Assembly (NCBI GenBank): GCA_947073285.1 | Contig: CAMTJT010000008.1 | Location: 1 to 64,000, forward strand | Reading direction: 5' to 3' | Length of the DNA stretch: 64,000 nt | DNA from: an uncultured Clostridium sp. | Lineage (GTDB): Bacteria; Bacillota; Clostridia; TANB77; CAG-508 | Shown: positions 1-8,734 of the stretch, piece by piece | How positions within the stretch are numbered: the stretch's first letter is position 1 | Layout of the letters: each line of letters opens with the position of its first letter | Notes under the pieces: generated by a model | Databases searched by the model: none | The model's input: only the letters and a program-made list of their open reading frames with translations | What the model was told of the DNA's origin: nothing | Program-made: the position numbers and the translations under genes

Positions 1-328
1 TTGAAAATTCTGCTGCTGGCTCTTCTGGTACTGGTGGTTCTTCTATTTCTTCATCTCCTCCACCATTTCCTTCTCCACTTCCTCCATTTAAGTAATTTTG
101 CATTTGGTTTGTAATATCTCCTAATGATTCTTGTTCTTTTTCCATTGCATTATTGGTTGCATCTGCTGCTCTTTGTGCCATATTAATGATTCCATTTTCT
201 CCTAGCACAAACGTGATTGTTATTCCTGCCAAAATCAAAAGTACCACAATGGTTACTACTAACGCTATTAGTGTGATTCCGCTTGTTCTACTCATTTTGT
301 TTACCTTTTGCTTCTTTTTCTCACTCAT
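1..328 (-). CDS. Pilin-like secreted/membrane protein (partial, 3' end outside window)
   Basis: The 109 visible codons begin at an ATG preceded by AAGGAG. After a basic N-terminus comes a type IV prepilin-like stretch, SGITLIALVVTIVVLLILAG (about residues 16-35), then an acidic, Gly/Pro/Glu-rich tail with GGSGEGNGGGDEE and EEPPVPEEP. Clostridia often carry many proteins with this N-methylation-like helix whose C-terminal parts differ. Export and surface display are inferred from the helix only. The gene runs off the left edge, so its full length and true function cannot be judged. A family assignment beyond pilin-like N-terminus is not supported. Confidence 0.6.
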   Translation of the reverse strand, partial: MSEKKKQKVNKMSRTSGITLIALVVTIVVLLILAGITITFVLGENGIINMAQRAADATNNAMEKEQESLGDITNQMQNYLNGGSGEGNGGGDEEIEEPPVPEEPAAEFS

Positions 329-511
329 TTTTTCTCGTCTCCTTTTTTATATTTTCTTTTGTATTTTGCCCATCTTCTTCCATTTTTATACCTTACTTTT
401 TTAGTACTATAGGCTTAAATTTTAAGTACTTCATAAGATGAGCTTTTACATACGCTATTTATAGATAACTTATTTTATAGTATACTTTATCTGAAAACGA
501 ATGTAAACAAG

Positions 512-552
512 AAAAAACATTGCCTTTCCTTTATTACAAAGCAATGTTTTTT
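512..552. terminator. Rho-independent, probably bidirectional terminator
   Basis: A 12-bp perfect inverted repeat AAAAAACATTGC/GCAATGTTTTTT has a loop of about 17 nt and T-runs on both strands. It lies downstream of coaB (minus strand) and is the only clear structure in the 365 bases between the pilin-like gene and coaB. Confidence 0.7.
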
Positions 553-695
553 CTTTATATGCATTTTTTCTTACTCTCAGGCAACTTTCGAATTCATTTT
601 TGTATCAAAAATTGCCATCTTGTTCCTTCTTGTAACACAATTGTAATTAAAATGTCATATTTTTTACTATTCTATTGTTTTTGATTTCTCTTTAA

Positions 696-1463
696 TCAAA
701 AGAGAAGTTGTTCTAAGGCTTTTGCAATTTCCTGTTTTGTTTCACACTCTGTCACAATTCCACTTTGCCCAATAATCATTGCCCAATGTTTGCCCTTTCC
801 AATTTTAGATAGGTCATTGGCAACAATGTAATCTGCCTGATTTTTTACTCTAAGTGCAGAGGCTACTTCGTAAAGTTCTTCTTTGCTGACACCTTCTAAC
901 AGCTTAAATCCAATCAAAGTTACATCAGGTGCCATCTTCTTAATTAACCCAATCACCTTTGGCGTAAGAGTAAGCATTGCCATAAGATGTGGCTCATAAG
1001 AAGAAATTTTGGTACTATTATTACACACTACTGTCGGATTTTCAAAGATTCCCATTAGGGTTTCTTTGGTAAGTGCATTTTTATCCTGTGCATTTTGAAT
1101 GGTCTGCCAAATTTCATCTACTAAGTCTTCTGCACGAATGACATACTTTCCTTTATAGTCTCCTACTGCCGACGAATGAATGATAATATCAATTTTATCA
1201 GTAGCAAAAATCTTTTCCAAAGCTTCAATTAGGTCTTGGGTGGTCTCTACAGTTACAAGTTCCACTTTTTCGCTTTGTACTCTTGGCTTATATGCCATTT
1301 TAGGAGAAATATAGTAGATTTTGTCAATTTCTTCTCCTCTATCTCCTAATAGTGTTTCTGCCATGGTACAACCAAGTGCCCCTGTGGACATATTGTCAAT
1401 TACCATAACAGCATCCAGTCTTTCTCTAGTAGAACCAGCAGTAATAATAATCCTTTTACCCAT
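696..1463 (-). CDS. coaB: Phosphopantothenate--cysteine ligase (CoaB-type, stand-alone)
   Basis: A 255-aa protein starting with the CoaB signature: IIITAGSTRERLD (nucleotide-binding loop), then DNMSTGALG, the equivalent of the usual N-S/T-S/T-G-x-x-G. A mid segment IIIHSSAVGDY matches the conserved A-A-V-x-D-Y region, and KIGKGKHWAM lies near the end. The flavoprotein (CoaC) half of bifunctional CoaBC is absent, so this is the separate-gene form found in some Firmicutes. It joins 4'-phosphopantothenate to cysteine on the way to CoA. The start has AGGAGG eight bases upstream. It appears monocistronic, with a terminator about 140 bases downstream. Confidence 0.85.
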   Translation of the reverse strand: MGKRIIITAGSTRERLDAVMVIDNMSTGALGCTMAETLLGDRGEEIDKIYYISPKMAYKPRVQSEKVELVTVETTQDLIEALEKIFATDKIDIIIHSSAVGDYKGKYVIRAEDLVDEIWQTIQNAQDKNALTKETLMGIFENPTVVCNNSTKISSYEPHLMAMLTLTPKVIGLIKKMAPDVTLIGFKLLEGVSKEELYEVASALRVKNQADYIVANDLSKIGKGKHWAMIIGQSGIVTECETKQEIAKALEQLLF

Positions 1464-1601
1464 TGCTATTTCCTCCTCATTTTTTCCTATTATTTGAATT
1501 GGTGGTACTTCGAGTTAAATCATCTTCTAATGCTACCCTTAGCTAATAGTGCTTGAAAATAAGCATCTTTTACTCTTTTTCTAGGTAGAACCTTAGAATC
1601 A

Positions 1602-2459
1602 CTATAGTATTTCTACAATGACATTTCTAGGATTATTGATATAACTATCACTCCTCCCAAACTTGCTTAAGCTTTCTGGGAACAAAAACTCACCATAAAT
1701 AGCTTGTGCTGTATCGCTTTTTAAGGATGCTACATGGCATGCATGTTTTTTGTTTTCTATTCCCTCCATTCTTAACCACTCTTTTTCATGAATAGAAATT
1801 GGTCCATAGATATAGCTTTTCCCATCTCCATATGGTTTGCCTTGGTAAGTTCCTACACAGTTTAGTGTAAAGGTATACAGATTTTCTACATGGTTATGGA
1901 TACATACTGTTTCTTCTTCAAATACGTGTGTGTTGGAATTAGAACATATTGCGAAAATTCCAAATAGCTGCTTTTGCAAAACAGGATTTCTCGCAATAAA
2001 GTATGCTAAATGGTAATATTCCATGCAGTTTAAAATGTAAATTTTCTTTCCCTTTACCCAAAACTCATGCTCACTGATTTGCTCTTGCAAAAACTCTTCT
2101 GGTGAAATATAGGTGACTTTTCTTGCCATTGGTTCTGCTCCTGATGCATACGCTTTTGGTATCTCCCTTTTTTCACCATCTTGGAAAATAACTGTTGTAT
2201 TAATGCCATCTTTGTAGTAACTACCTGCTACAATAATTCTCCCTTTAGAAAGTTCCTGATACTTTTTCTCGTATTTTGCAAGGTATGCCATCTCTGGAAA
2301 TAGAGCAATGTCTGGCTTTAAGGTTTCTATTTTTTGAAATGCTGCTACTATTTGCCTTTGAACTTCGTCTGTTTCAATTAAATATTCCTCCTTGCTATTG
2401 CAATCTAACTGAACCTTTAACTGAATCATACACACAGATAAATAATTATTTACCCGCAT
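1602..2459 (-). CDS. Carbon-nitrogen hydrolase (nitrilase superfamily)
   Basis: A 285-aa protein with the Glu-Lys-Cys arrangement of the nitrilase superfamily: DIALFPEMAYL (Glu), a Lys in EIPKAYASGAE, and LNCMEYYH (Cys). The reading frame is open further upstream, but AAAGGAG sits eight bases before the ATG chosen here. Codon 2 is CGG, one of very few in-frame CGG codons in the window that is not at a frameshift. The substrate is unknown, since the family hydrolyses nitriles, amides and carbamoyl compounds. It is transcribed divergently from the LysR-type gene at 2653, which is a natural candidate for its regulator. Confidence 0.6.
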   Translation of the reverse strand: MRVNNYLSVCMIQLKVQLDCNSKEEYLIETDEVQRQIVAAFQKIETLKPDIALFPEMAYLAKYEKKYQELSKGRIIVAGSYYKDGINTTVIFQDGEKREIPKAYASGAEPMARKVTYISPEEFLQEQISEHEFWVKGKKIYILNCMEYYHLAYFIARNPVLQKQLFGIFAICSNSNTHVFEEETVCIHNHVENLYTFTLNCVGTYQGKPYGDGKSYIYGPISIHEKEWLRMEGIENKKHACHVASLKSDTAQAIYGEFLFPESLSKFGRSDSYINNPRNVIVEIL

Positions 2460-2652
2460 TTTGGTATACTCCTTTCTTGTTGATGATTGTATTATACTTT
2501 CTTTTGTGATATAATTCAAATATATATTATTTATACTCAATATAACTCGAGGTTATATCGAAACAAAATAGCTATGTGTAGAATTACTTTTTTCATTTTT
2601 AAAGGTGTTACTACAACATTTGCTATACAATTTTAAAAGGAGATTACAAACT

Positions 2653-3565
2653 ATGAATATTAATTATGAATCTTATAAAATTTTTTATACGGTTGTTCTT
2701 TATCGGTAGTATTAGTAAGGCTGCTAATAGTTTATATATTTCACAACCAGCTATTACTAAATCTATTCAAAAACTAGAACAAGAACTTGAAATTACTTTA
2801 TTTAATAGAGGGCCTAAAGGTGTTACTCTAACAGAAGATGGCAAAGTTTTTTACCATTTTATTAAAAATGGTGTAGAAAGCTTTATGAATGGAGAGCATA
2901 AAATTACTTCTTTAAAAAAGTTGGAAACTGGTACTATAAAAATTGGGGCTAGTAGCACTGTAACAAAGCATTTTTTATTACCTTTTATTGAAGAATTTCA
3001 TCGTCTTTTTCCTAATATTGATATTTCTATTACTAATCATTTAACTCGTAATTTACTATCAGAGTTAAAAAAAGGAAGTGTTGATTTTCTAATTGTCAAT
3101 CTTCCTATGGCAACTGATGAAGAGCTAAGTATTACCCCTTGTGCTACCTTACATGACTGTTTTGCTGGTAATTTGACATATAAAAAGCAAATATCTAACA
3201 AAATTTCTTTGCAAGATTTAGTTTCTAATTTTCCTATTATAACACAAAAAGAACCCTCTAATACGAGAGCCTTTTTGAATAGTGTTATGGCAAAAAATAA
3301 TATTGATTTTCACCCTAAATTTGATATTGTAAGTTATGGTTTAGTAAAGGATTTTGCTAAGATTGGTATGGGCATTTCTTATATTACTAAGGAATTTGCT
3401 AAAGAAGAATTAGAAAATAAGTTGCTTTTTGAAATTCCTATTAAAGAAAAAATACCAACAAGAGGTTTAGGAATTGTGCTACCTAAACATAGTATTACCA
3501 GTTTTTCTACTCAAAAGTTTATTGACCTTATTTTAAATGGTAGTTCTTCTGTTTCTTTATCATAA
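2653..3565 (+). CDS. LysR-family transcriptional regulator, +1 frameshift at a CGG codon
   Basis: Translation from ATG 2653 (AAAAGGAG upstream) gives MNINYESYKIFYTVVLY and then CGG TAG. Skipping the C at 2704 gives GSISKAANSLYISQPAITKS, the canonical LysR winged-helix start. The rest is a full-length LysR protein of about 303 aa, with a substrate-binding domain beginning near GTIKIGASSTV. The extra base sits exactly before the conserved Gly of the helix-turn-helix. It is divergent from the CN-hydrolase gene, so it probably controls that gene and itself. The inducer is unknown. Whether the shift is translational, mutational or an artefact is discussed in the findings. Confidence 0.8.
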
Positions 3566-3628
3566 TTCTTCTTGAAATGAAAAACTTTTGAGGATTTTCT
3601 TTTTATATTTTAGATAGCTATCATAAAA

Positions 3629-4274
3629 CTAGTTTAGCAATTCATAAATTCGCTTTTTCATTTGATAGTTCTGCTCGTTTTTGATTACTAAGTACCATAA
3701 ATAGCTTAGTATGATAACAAAAGCAATATTATGAATATATAAAATTAAAATGCTAGTAACAATTGTTAAGATGATAGTGGTGACTTTAGCTATGTAATTT
3801 ACTACTTCGTAGGCCTTTTCTTTACCTTTTATCATGTGTATGATTTCTTGCAAAATTCTTCCTCCATCTAATGGGTAAATAGGAAGTAAATTAAAAATTG
3901 CTAATAATAAGTTTGCATATACAATCGTTTGAATCTGTAAAGATGCTCTTTTATAAAAAGCTAGAACAATAATAGCTATAAAACAATTGACTAGTGGCCC
4001 TGCAAATGCAATTACTAATTTTTTAATTGCCATTTCATTTCCCTTTTTTATCTTTTTGTTGTAGTCTTCTATGTATGACTTAAAATGAATTTGAAATCCA
4101 AATGGATTTATTTTAAGACTCTCTGGTTTAAACCCGAAGGGCTAGTCCACAAACTAAATGGCCTAATTCATGAATTAAGGCAAATAGCATTAAAAATGCA
4201 TATAGCTCTATTTGTTTTGTGAACCAAAATAAAATAGCAAATAAGAAAATTTTCAAATCTACTTTAATACTCAT
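3629..4274 (-). CDS. spoIVFB: Site-2 protease, SpoIVFB-like (M50), +1 frameshift at a CGG codon
   Basis: A combined product of about 214 aa. The N-terminal part (start 4274, AAGGAGA upstream) has the metal-binding motif LIHELGHLVCG. After Leu the frame reads CGG GTT TAA. Skipping the C at 4136 restores GFKPESLKINPFG and then the second half, with AFAGPLVNCF and the membrane motif YPLDGGRI (the Asp ligand region). In B. subtilis SpoIVFB cleaves pro-sigma-K in the outer forespore membrane. It follows an M23-domain membrane protein that resembles SpoIVFA, and a BofA-like gene lies at 40.2 kb, which supports the assignment. Specificity for sigma-K is inferred. Confidence 0.75.
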
Positions 4275-4411
4275 CCTTTTCTCTCCTTGTTAATGTTACT
4301 TTAGGAATGTTGGCTTTTGGGGCAGGCTACCAGTTTGGGACATTTTTTTAATGAATCCTTATTCTTTTAGTGACAAAAGTATCTCAAATACTAACGTTCC
4401 CCAAGTAGCAC

Positions 4412-5467
4412 TTATTTCCAACTTAGTATAAGTTCTGGGTTTACAGTTCTTTCACCTCTTCTTATTTCAAAATGTAAATGTGGACCTGTTGTATTTCCTG
4501 TATTGCCTGATAAAGCTATCTTTTCTCCTTTTTTCACACTTTGTCCTTCTTTTACTAAAATTTTGCTACAATGTGCATAAATTGTAGTAACATCTTTGTT
4601 TACAATTTTTACATGTGTTCCATAATCTCCTTTATCAGAAACTGTGCTTACCTTTCCTTCCATTGCTGATACTATTGTAGTTCCTGTTACTACTCCTATA
4701 TCAATTCCTTGGTGATTTTCAGATACAATTTCAGTAGGTTCTCTTTTTCCATAACGAGAAGTTATAGTCGCCTTTGCAGGTAACACCATACTAAAATTTT
4801 CTTTGATATATTCTGCATCTAGTTCCATTTGTGTTTTTTTACTAGAACTTCCTTCTGAACTTGCTGTTATTGTTTGTTCGTTAGTATTTGCTCCTCCTAT
4901 CCCTGTTTGCTCATTATTTTGAGAGGCTTGATTATCAGTTTGTTGATTTTGATTATTTTTCTCATCTTCATTTGTTTTATCTCCCTCATTTTGCTCATTT
5001 TGGCTTTCACCTTGCAAATTTTGTGTTTCTCCATTTTGATTTTCTGCATTTCCATTATTTAATGCTTCTGCATTTTGTTTATCCTCATTTGTGTTTTGGC
5101 TATTATCTTCTTCGTTTAACCATTCACTTAAAAAACTAAATTTATCTTGATTGTCTTTAAAAAAGTTTTGTGTATTTTCACTTATTGCTTGAAAATTAAT
5201 ATCTGTACTTAAGAATTCTTTTGCCTTATTAATTACATCTTCTGAAAATAGGTAATTGGCATCTTTTATTAAAGAAAATATCAAATAAATTAGAATGCAA
5301 ATTAGTATTTGCAATGCCATTTTTTTATATAATGCAAATTGCCTATTTTTTGTTCCTTCTGTTACTTGTGAACTAGACATTCTTACATTATTATTGTTTA
5401 GTCTTCTACGATAGTAAATTTCTTCTGCTCGTCTTATTCTCTCTTCTGGAGATATTGTTTTTTCCAC
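4412..5467 (-). CDS. Membrane-anchored M23 peptidase-domain protein, SpoIVFA/SpoIIQ-like
   Basis: A 351-aa protein with a basic N-terminus, one transmembrane helix at about residues 50-66, and a low-complexity Asn/Gln/Glu-rich linker (about 120-205). The C-terminal LytM/M23 domain has all zinc-site motifs: NHQGIDIG (HxxxD) and GPHLHFEIRRG (HLH). It lies directly upstream of the SpoIVFB-like protease in the same direction, as SpoIVFA does in Bacillus. SpoIIQ of clostridia has the same architecture and also keeps an intact zinc site. Membrane topology with the M23 domain outside is inferred. The choice between SpoIVFA and SpoIIQ rests on context. Confidence 0.7.
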   Translation of the reverse strand: MEKTISPEERIRRAEEIYYRRRLNNNNVRMSSSQVTEGTKNRQFALYKKMALQILICILIYLIFSLIKDANYLFSEDVINKAKEFLSTDINFQAISENTQNFFKDNQDKFSFLSEWLNEEDNSQNTNEDKQNAEALNNGNAENQNGETQNLQGESQNEQNEGDKTNEDEKNNQNQQTDNQASQNNEQTGIGGANTNEQTITASSEGSSSKKTQMELDAEYIKENFSMVLPAKATITSRYGKREPTEIVSENHQGIDIGVVTGTTIVSAMEGKVSTVSDKGDYGTHVKIVNKDVTTIYAHCSKILVKEGQSVKKGEKIALSGNTGNTTGPHLHFEIRRGERTVNPELILSWK

Positions 5468-5697
5468 AAAAATACACCTCTTCCTTTGTAGCTGTTTTCT
5501 TTTTCATGTTTATGCTAGGAAGAAATGTTTTATGATTATATTTTAGAACTTCTATTATATAAAATTATCTTTTAGCAATTTTGAAAGAGTTATTTTCTTG
5601 ATTTTCTTTTTCATTGCAAAGCTAAAAAGTTTTATATTGTTTTTGGTAAAATAAGAAAGGTGTGTGTTAAGGAAACCTAACCTTGTTGTATAGGAAA

Positions 5698-5725
5698 AAT
5701 AAGATGCTTTTAAGTGCACCTTATT
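5698..5725. terminator. Terminator downstream of the 5734 gene
   Basis: AATAAGATGC/GCACCTTATT is a 10-bp stem with one non-Watson-Crick pair and A/T-runs on both sides, immediately after the stop of the minus-strand gene at 5734. Confidence 0.55.
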
Positions 5726-5733
5726 CTTTTATT

Positions 5734-6099
5734 TTATAATATATTTATTATAACACTAAGTACTAAACATCCAATTAAAACATAGTTAAAAGCTTTTACC
5801 TTTTTATATTTACTCTTCAAATTTTGAACTGTTTTATTTTCTTTTTTATTTTTGTTTTCAATTTTAGAAATATAGTCTGCAATTAGCATTTGTGCTTCTT
5901 TTACAATATAATCTTTTGAAGTTTTGCTATGAGTTTTATTATCTTCTGATGATTTTCCATAGCTCTCCTTTGCTTCTTTATCTGCATGTTCTAACTTAGG
6001 CACTTTTTGATTTTCTTTTAGCACTACTATTGCCTCTTCTACAATATTAGATGGCAAATCTTTTAATACCACTATATTTTTTAAATTACTTGTATCCAT
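5734..6099 (-). CDS. Small tail-anchored membrane protein, unknown function
   Basis: 121 aa, not recognised. The first 80 residues are hydrophilic and charged. A Lys-rich stretch (NKNKKENKTVQNLKSKYKK) precedes a single C-terminal hydrophobic helix, FNYVLIGCLVLSVIINIL, that ends the protein. The form is that of a tail-anchored membrane protein with its bulk in the cytoplasm. It has its own terminator and does not form an obvious operon. Neighbours on both sides are sporulation genes, so a sporulation role is possible, but nothing in the sequence proves it. Confidence 0.5.
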   Translation of the reverse strand: MDTSNLKNIVVLKDLPSNIVEEAIVVLKENQKVPKLEHADKEAKESYGKSSEDNKTHSKTSKDYIVKEAQMLIADYISKIENKNKKENKTVQNLKSKYKKVKAFNYVLIGCLVLSVIINIL

Positions 6100-6228
6100 T
6101 TCTTACCTCCATTTTACTTTTGTTATTTTCATTTTTGCCATTTTTTTAATGGTTTATACAAGTAATTTTAATTTTTTCAATTGTGTAAAAAAATTTCTAT
6201 TCATTAAGATTTTTCTACTCAATAAAAA

Positions 6229-6259
6229 CTGACCACTCCCTATTTCTTGAGATGGTCAG
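6229..6259 (-). terminator. Terminator downstream of yyaC
   Basis: CTGACCA/TGGTCAG stem followed on the minus strand by TTTTTATT, about 25 bases after the yyaC stop. A second AT-only palindrome (AATATTGCAATATT copies) overlaps the end of the gene. Confidence 0.6.
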
Positions 6260-6281
6260 TAAACATCTATTGCAATATTCT

Positions 6282-6725
6282 TTATATAATATTGCAATAT
6301 TTTACTACATTTTCTATTTTGCTTGACACCCTTTGTGCTAATAATTCCATTTGTTCTACTTTCCAATCTACTTTTTCTTTTCGATTTTCTATTACTGTTT
6401 TAAAATTTAACATACCTGGAAAATAAAAACTTTTTCCATAAGCTTTTCCTATTTCTATGCCTCCTCTTCCTATATAAGTATTTCCTATCGGTGCTTCAAA
6501 AGCTAATGCTGAATCTACCAAAATAATATTTTTCTTTTTTGTATCTTCTAATTTCTTTAGTACTATGTTCGCATTTTTAAAATGTACAGGATTTTTCATC
6601 GTACCTAATACTTGAACCATGGGGTCTTCTTTAAAATATCGTTCTAGCTTTTCTCCCACTCTTGGTCCTAAAGAGTCTGCTATTAATTTATTAGTTCCTA
6701 TACAAACAAATACATAGTTTTCCAT
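6282..6725 (-). CDS. yyaC: Sporulation protein YyaC (GPR-protease-like fold)
   Basis: A 147-aa protein matching the YyaC family: VFVCIGTNKLIADSLGPRVG at the N-terminus, VLGTMKNPVHFKN, then IILVDSALAF and IGNTYIGRGGIEIGKA. The family is related to the germination protease GPR and is conserved in endospore formers. Its role is thought to be in spore maturation or germination protease assembly, but it is not well defined. It is a single gene with its own terminator. The length is slightly short compared with Bacillus YyaC, without a missing motif that I can see. Confidence 0.8.
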   Translation of the reverse strand: MENYVFVCIGTNKLIADSLGPRVGEKLERYFKEDPMVQVLGTMKNPVHFKNANIVLKKLEDTKKKNIILVDSALAFEAPIGNTYIGRGGIEIGKAYGKSFYFPGMLNFKTVIENRKEKVDWKVEQMELLAQRVSSKIENVVKYCNII

Positions 6726-6922
6726 CTTTCATCTCATTCCTTTTCTAAGACTCTAAATTAGTTTAAAAAGAGTTATATGATTGTAATCATTTTCCATCTT
6801 TTCGCTTTTTTCTAAATTTGCTTATATTATAAGTATTAATCTTTTGTACAAGAAATGACTTTTATTAGTATTTGTTTTTCCATTTTTATTACTTTTTATT
6901 GTTACAATAGGTCAATTTATTT

Positions 6923-7180
6923 TTATCTATCTTTATCTAAAGAAATGATAATTTTTACATCTTTTGTATTTTGATATTTTTTAATAATGTCTTCTGAAAA
7001 GCCTGCCACTTCATTTGAAAGAATAATTGTATCGTAATCTTGCTTAATTAAATCTCTCATGGTTTCGTCTGTTTTTTCTAAATCTCCCAATGAAAAAACA
7101 TCAAATCCTAATGCTTGTGGCAAACGAAAACTCCTTGTATCTTTTTCATATTTAATCCAAGATATTTTCATTTTTATCAC
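6923..7180 (-). CDS. Small protein of unknown function (distant resemblance to V-type ATPase subunit F)
   Basis: 85 aa. The alternation of a short strand, a Leu/Gly turn (ALGFDVFSLGD), a helix, and YDTIILSNEVAG followed by a helix and VKIIISLD resembles the Rossmann-like fold of ATP synthase subunit F. No other V-ATPase subunit is nearby, so that link is weak. It lies 63 bases after the AlkD-like gene stops being its upstream neighbour and may share its transcript. The function is unknown. Confidence 0.4.
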   Translation of the reverse strand: MIKMKISWIKYEKDTRSFRLPQALGFDVFSLGDLEKTDETMRDLIKQDYDTIILSNEVAGFSEDIIKKYQNTKDVKIIISLDKDR

Positions 7181-7243
7181 CTACTATTGCTTAGTGTTTG
7201 ATGTTTTTATTTTTTTATTCTATTTTTTACTAATTTGCATTTT

Positions 7244-7972
7244 TTACTTTTTATTATTACTAACTTTTCTTTTCATGTTTCTAATTTCTTCTTTTACTTC
7301 TTTTTCTACTCGGTAAGATTCTATCATTTTTTGAATGGCTTTATTATGCGTAAAATCGTCTAAATGATTTTGTTTTAATAGTTCCATTACTTTTTGTGGA
7401 AATTTTACATAAGCTACTGAAATAGCCCATGCTATTGCCATTTTTACATAATAGCCATCATGTTTTATAGTATCATAAATAGCAAGTACTTTATCTATAT
7501 ATTCTTCTGTTAAGTAATAACTCATTAGCATAATAATTGCAAAACGTAGTTCATATTCTTTTTTGGATTGGCAATATTTTTGTAAATACTGCCATACTTC
7601 TTTTTGTGCATAACTTGTAAATTTAAAAGTAGAACAACTGCAATCACAAACTGCCCAATTATCTATCATTGGTACAAATTTATCTAAGTATTCTAATCTT
7701 TTTTTCAGTTCTGTTTTGTAATAGCCTATTACAAAACCATATAACATCTTTTCTTCATAGTATTCTATTGGTACATTGTTTAAAAACTCTTCTGGGCTTT
7801 CTTTTGCTATTTGTTTTGCCATTTTTCTCAAAATTGGAATACGAACTCCTATAATATCATTTACATTAGGGCATAACTTACTATGAAATTTTTGATATTC
7901 TTTATCTTGTTTTGCAAATAGCTCTTCCCTTATGGTTTGCTTAGGACTGTTTTTGTTATTATCTTTTAAAAT
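7244..7972 (-). CDS. DNA alkylation repair enzyme, AlkD-like HEAT-repeat protein
   Basis: From Met at 7831 the frame encodes 195 aa with AlkD-type helices, including FVPMIDNWAVCDCSCS and EYIDKVLAIYDTIKHDGYYV, the latter a segment typical of this family. The conserved N-terminal part, REELFAKQDKEYQKFHSK and IIGVRIPILRKMAK, lies upstream in the same frame, so translation must begin near 7972. No ATG, GTG or TTG is there: an ATT codon follows AAGGGGG at good spacing. AlkD removes N3/N7-alkylated bases without base flipping. Either an ATT start or a lost start codon is possible. Confidence 0.65.
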   Translation of the reverse strand: MLKDNNKNSPKQTIREELFAKQDKEYQKFHSKLCPNVNDIIGVRIPILRKMAKQIAKESPEEFLNNVPIEYYEEKMLYGFVIGYYKTELKKRLEYLDKFVPMIDNWAVCDCSCSTFKFTSYAQKEVWQYLQKYCQSKKEYELRFAIIMLMSYYLTEEYIDKVLAIYDTIKHDGYYVKMAIAWAISVAYVKFPQKVMELLKQNHLDDFTHNKAIQKMIESYRVEKEVKEEIRNMKRKVSNNKK

Positions 7973-8053
7973 ATTTGATTCCCCCTTATTTTATAATGTA
8001 ATTTTAACTTCTTTAAAAATATTGCTACTTTTTACTATAACCCTATTAAACAG

Positions 8054-8581
8054 CTATTCTGCTGCTGGAGGATTTAATATTTTTTGTACATCTTCATCTT
8101 GTTTTAATTCTTCTGAGTCAATATATTCTTTTGCTCTTTTATCTTGGCTAATAGCTGCTAAAATAATTTTTTTATTGTTTCTTAATCGTCTACTTGCATA
8201 CTTTAGAATAAGCCCTTTATTTTTTACAGCTTGAAGTACCACTTCTTCATCATCTCTTAATTCTTTTGAAGCATAATATAAAACTTGACCATCTATTTGC
8301 ACACCTGCTAAAAATAGTTCTTTATCTGCTCTTAATTTTTCACTAGCATAGCAAGCTGTCCAACCTACTTTTGAAACAGAATTCATAACTACTTCTTTAT
8401 CATTTTTTAGAGTATCGCTTGCAAATTCTAAAGCAATTGGATTTTGTATTATTGCTGTCATAACTACTTCTTTATCATTTTTCAGTTCTGGTGATGCTAA
8501 ATCTAAGTTTTTGCCGTCTTCTTTCACTTTTTGAAGTACATATTCTTTATCATTTGACTTTTCTATTTCAAATTCTGCCAA
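8054..8581 (-). CDS. DUF4116 repeat protein
   Basis: 175 aa made of about five imperfect repeats of roughly 25 residues with the pattern LKNDKEVVMxA...ALEFAS, ending in NPPAAE. This is the DUF4116 repeat, found in proteins of unknown function in anaerobes and protists. The repeats are predicted to form paired helices like a small solenoid. There is no signal peptide or membrane helix. The upstream gene is nrdD, with a gap of 153 bases. The role is unknown. Confidence 0.6.
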   Translation of the reverse strand: MAEFEIEKSNDKEYVLQKVKEDGKNLDLASPELKNDKEVVMTAIIQNPIALEFASDTLKNDKEVVMNSVSKVGWTACYASEKLRADKELFLAGVQIDGQVLYYASKELRDDEEVVLQAVKNKGLILKYASRRLRNNKKIILAAISQDKRAKEYIDSEELKQDEDVQKILNPPAAE

Positions 8582-8734
8582 TTTTATTTACCCTTTCTTC
8601 TTTTTTATGCATTTTATTAGTGTCTATTTTTTACTTTATATTTTTTCTTTTTATTAAATGCTATCTATATACAAACTAAAATTTATTGATTAGTGTTATC
8701 TTTGCTTTTTTCTATGTATTGGCATATTCTTACA

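Noticed and set aside
153..404. Plus-strand open frame of 83 codons at the left edge
   Set aside because: It is the antisense of the pilin-like gene, T-rich and hydrophobic only because of strand composition, with no ribosome site.
4874..5139. Two plus-strand open frames inside the M23 gene
   Set aside because: They are antisense to the Asn/Gln-rich linker of a clear minus-strand gene; low-complexity shadow.
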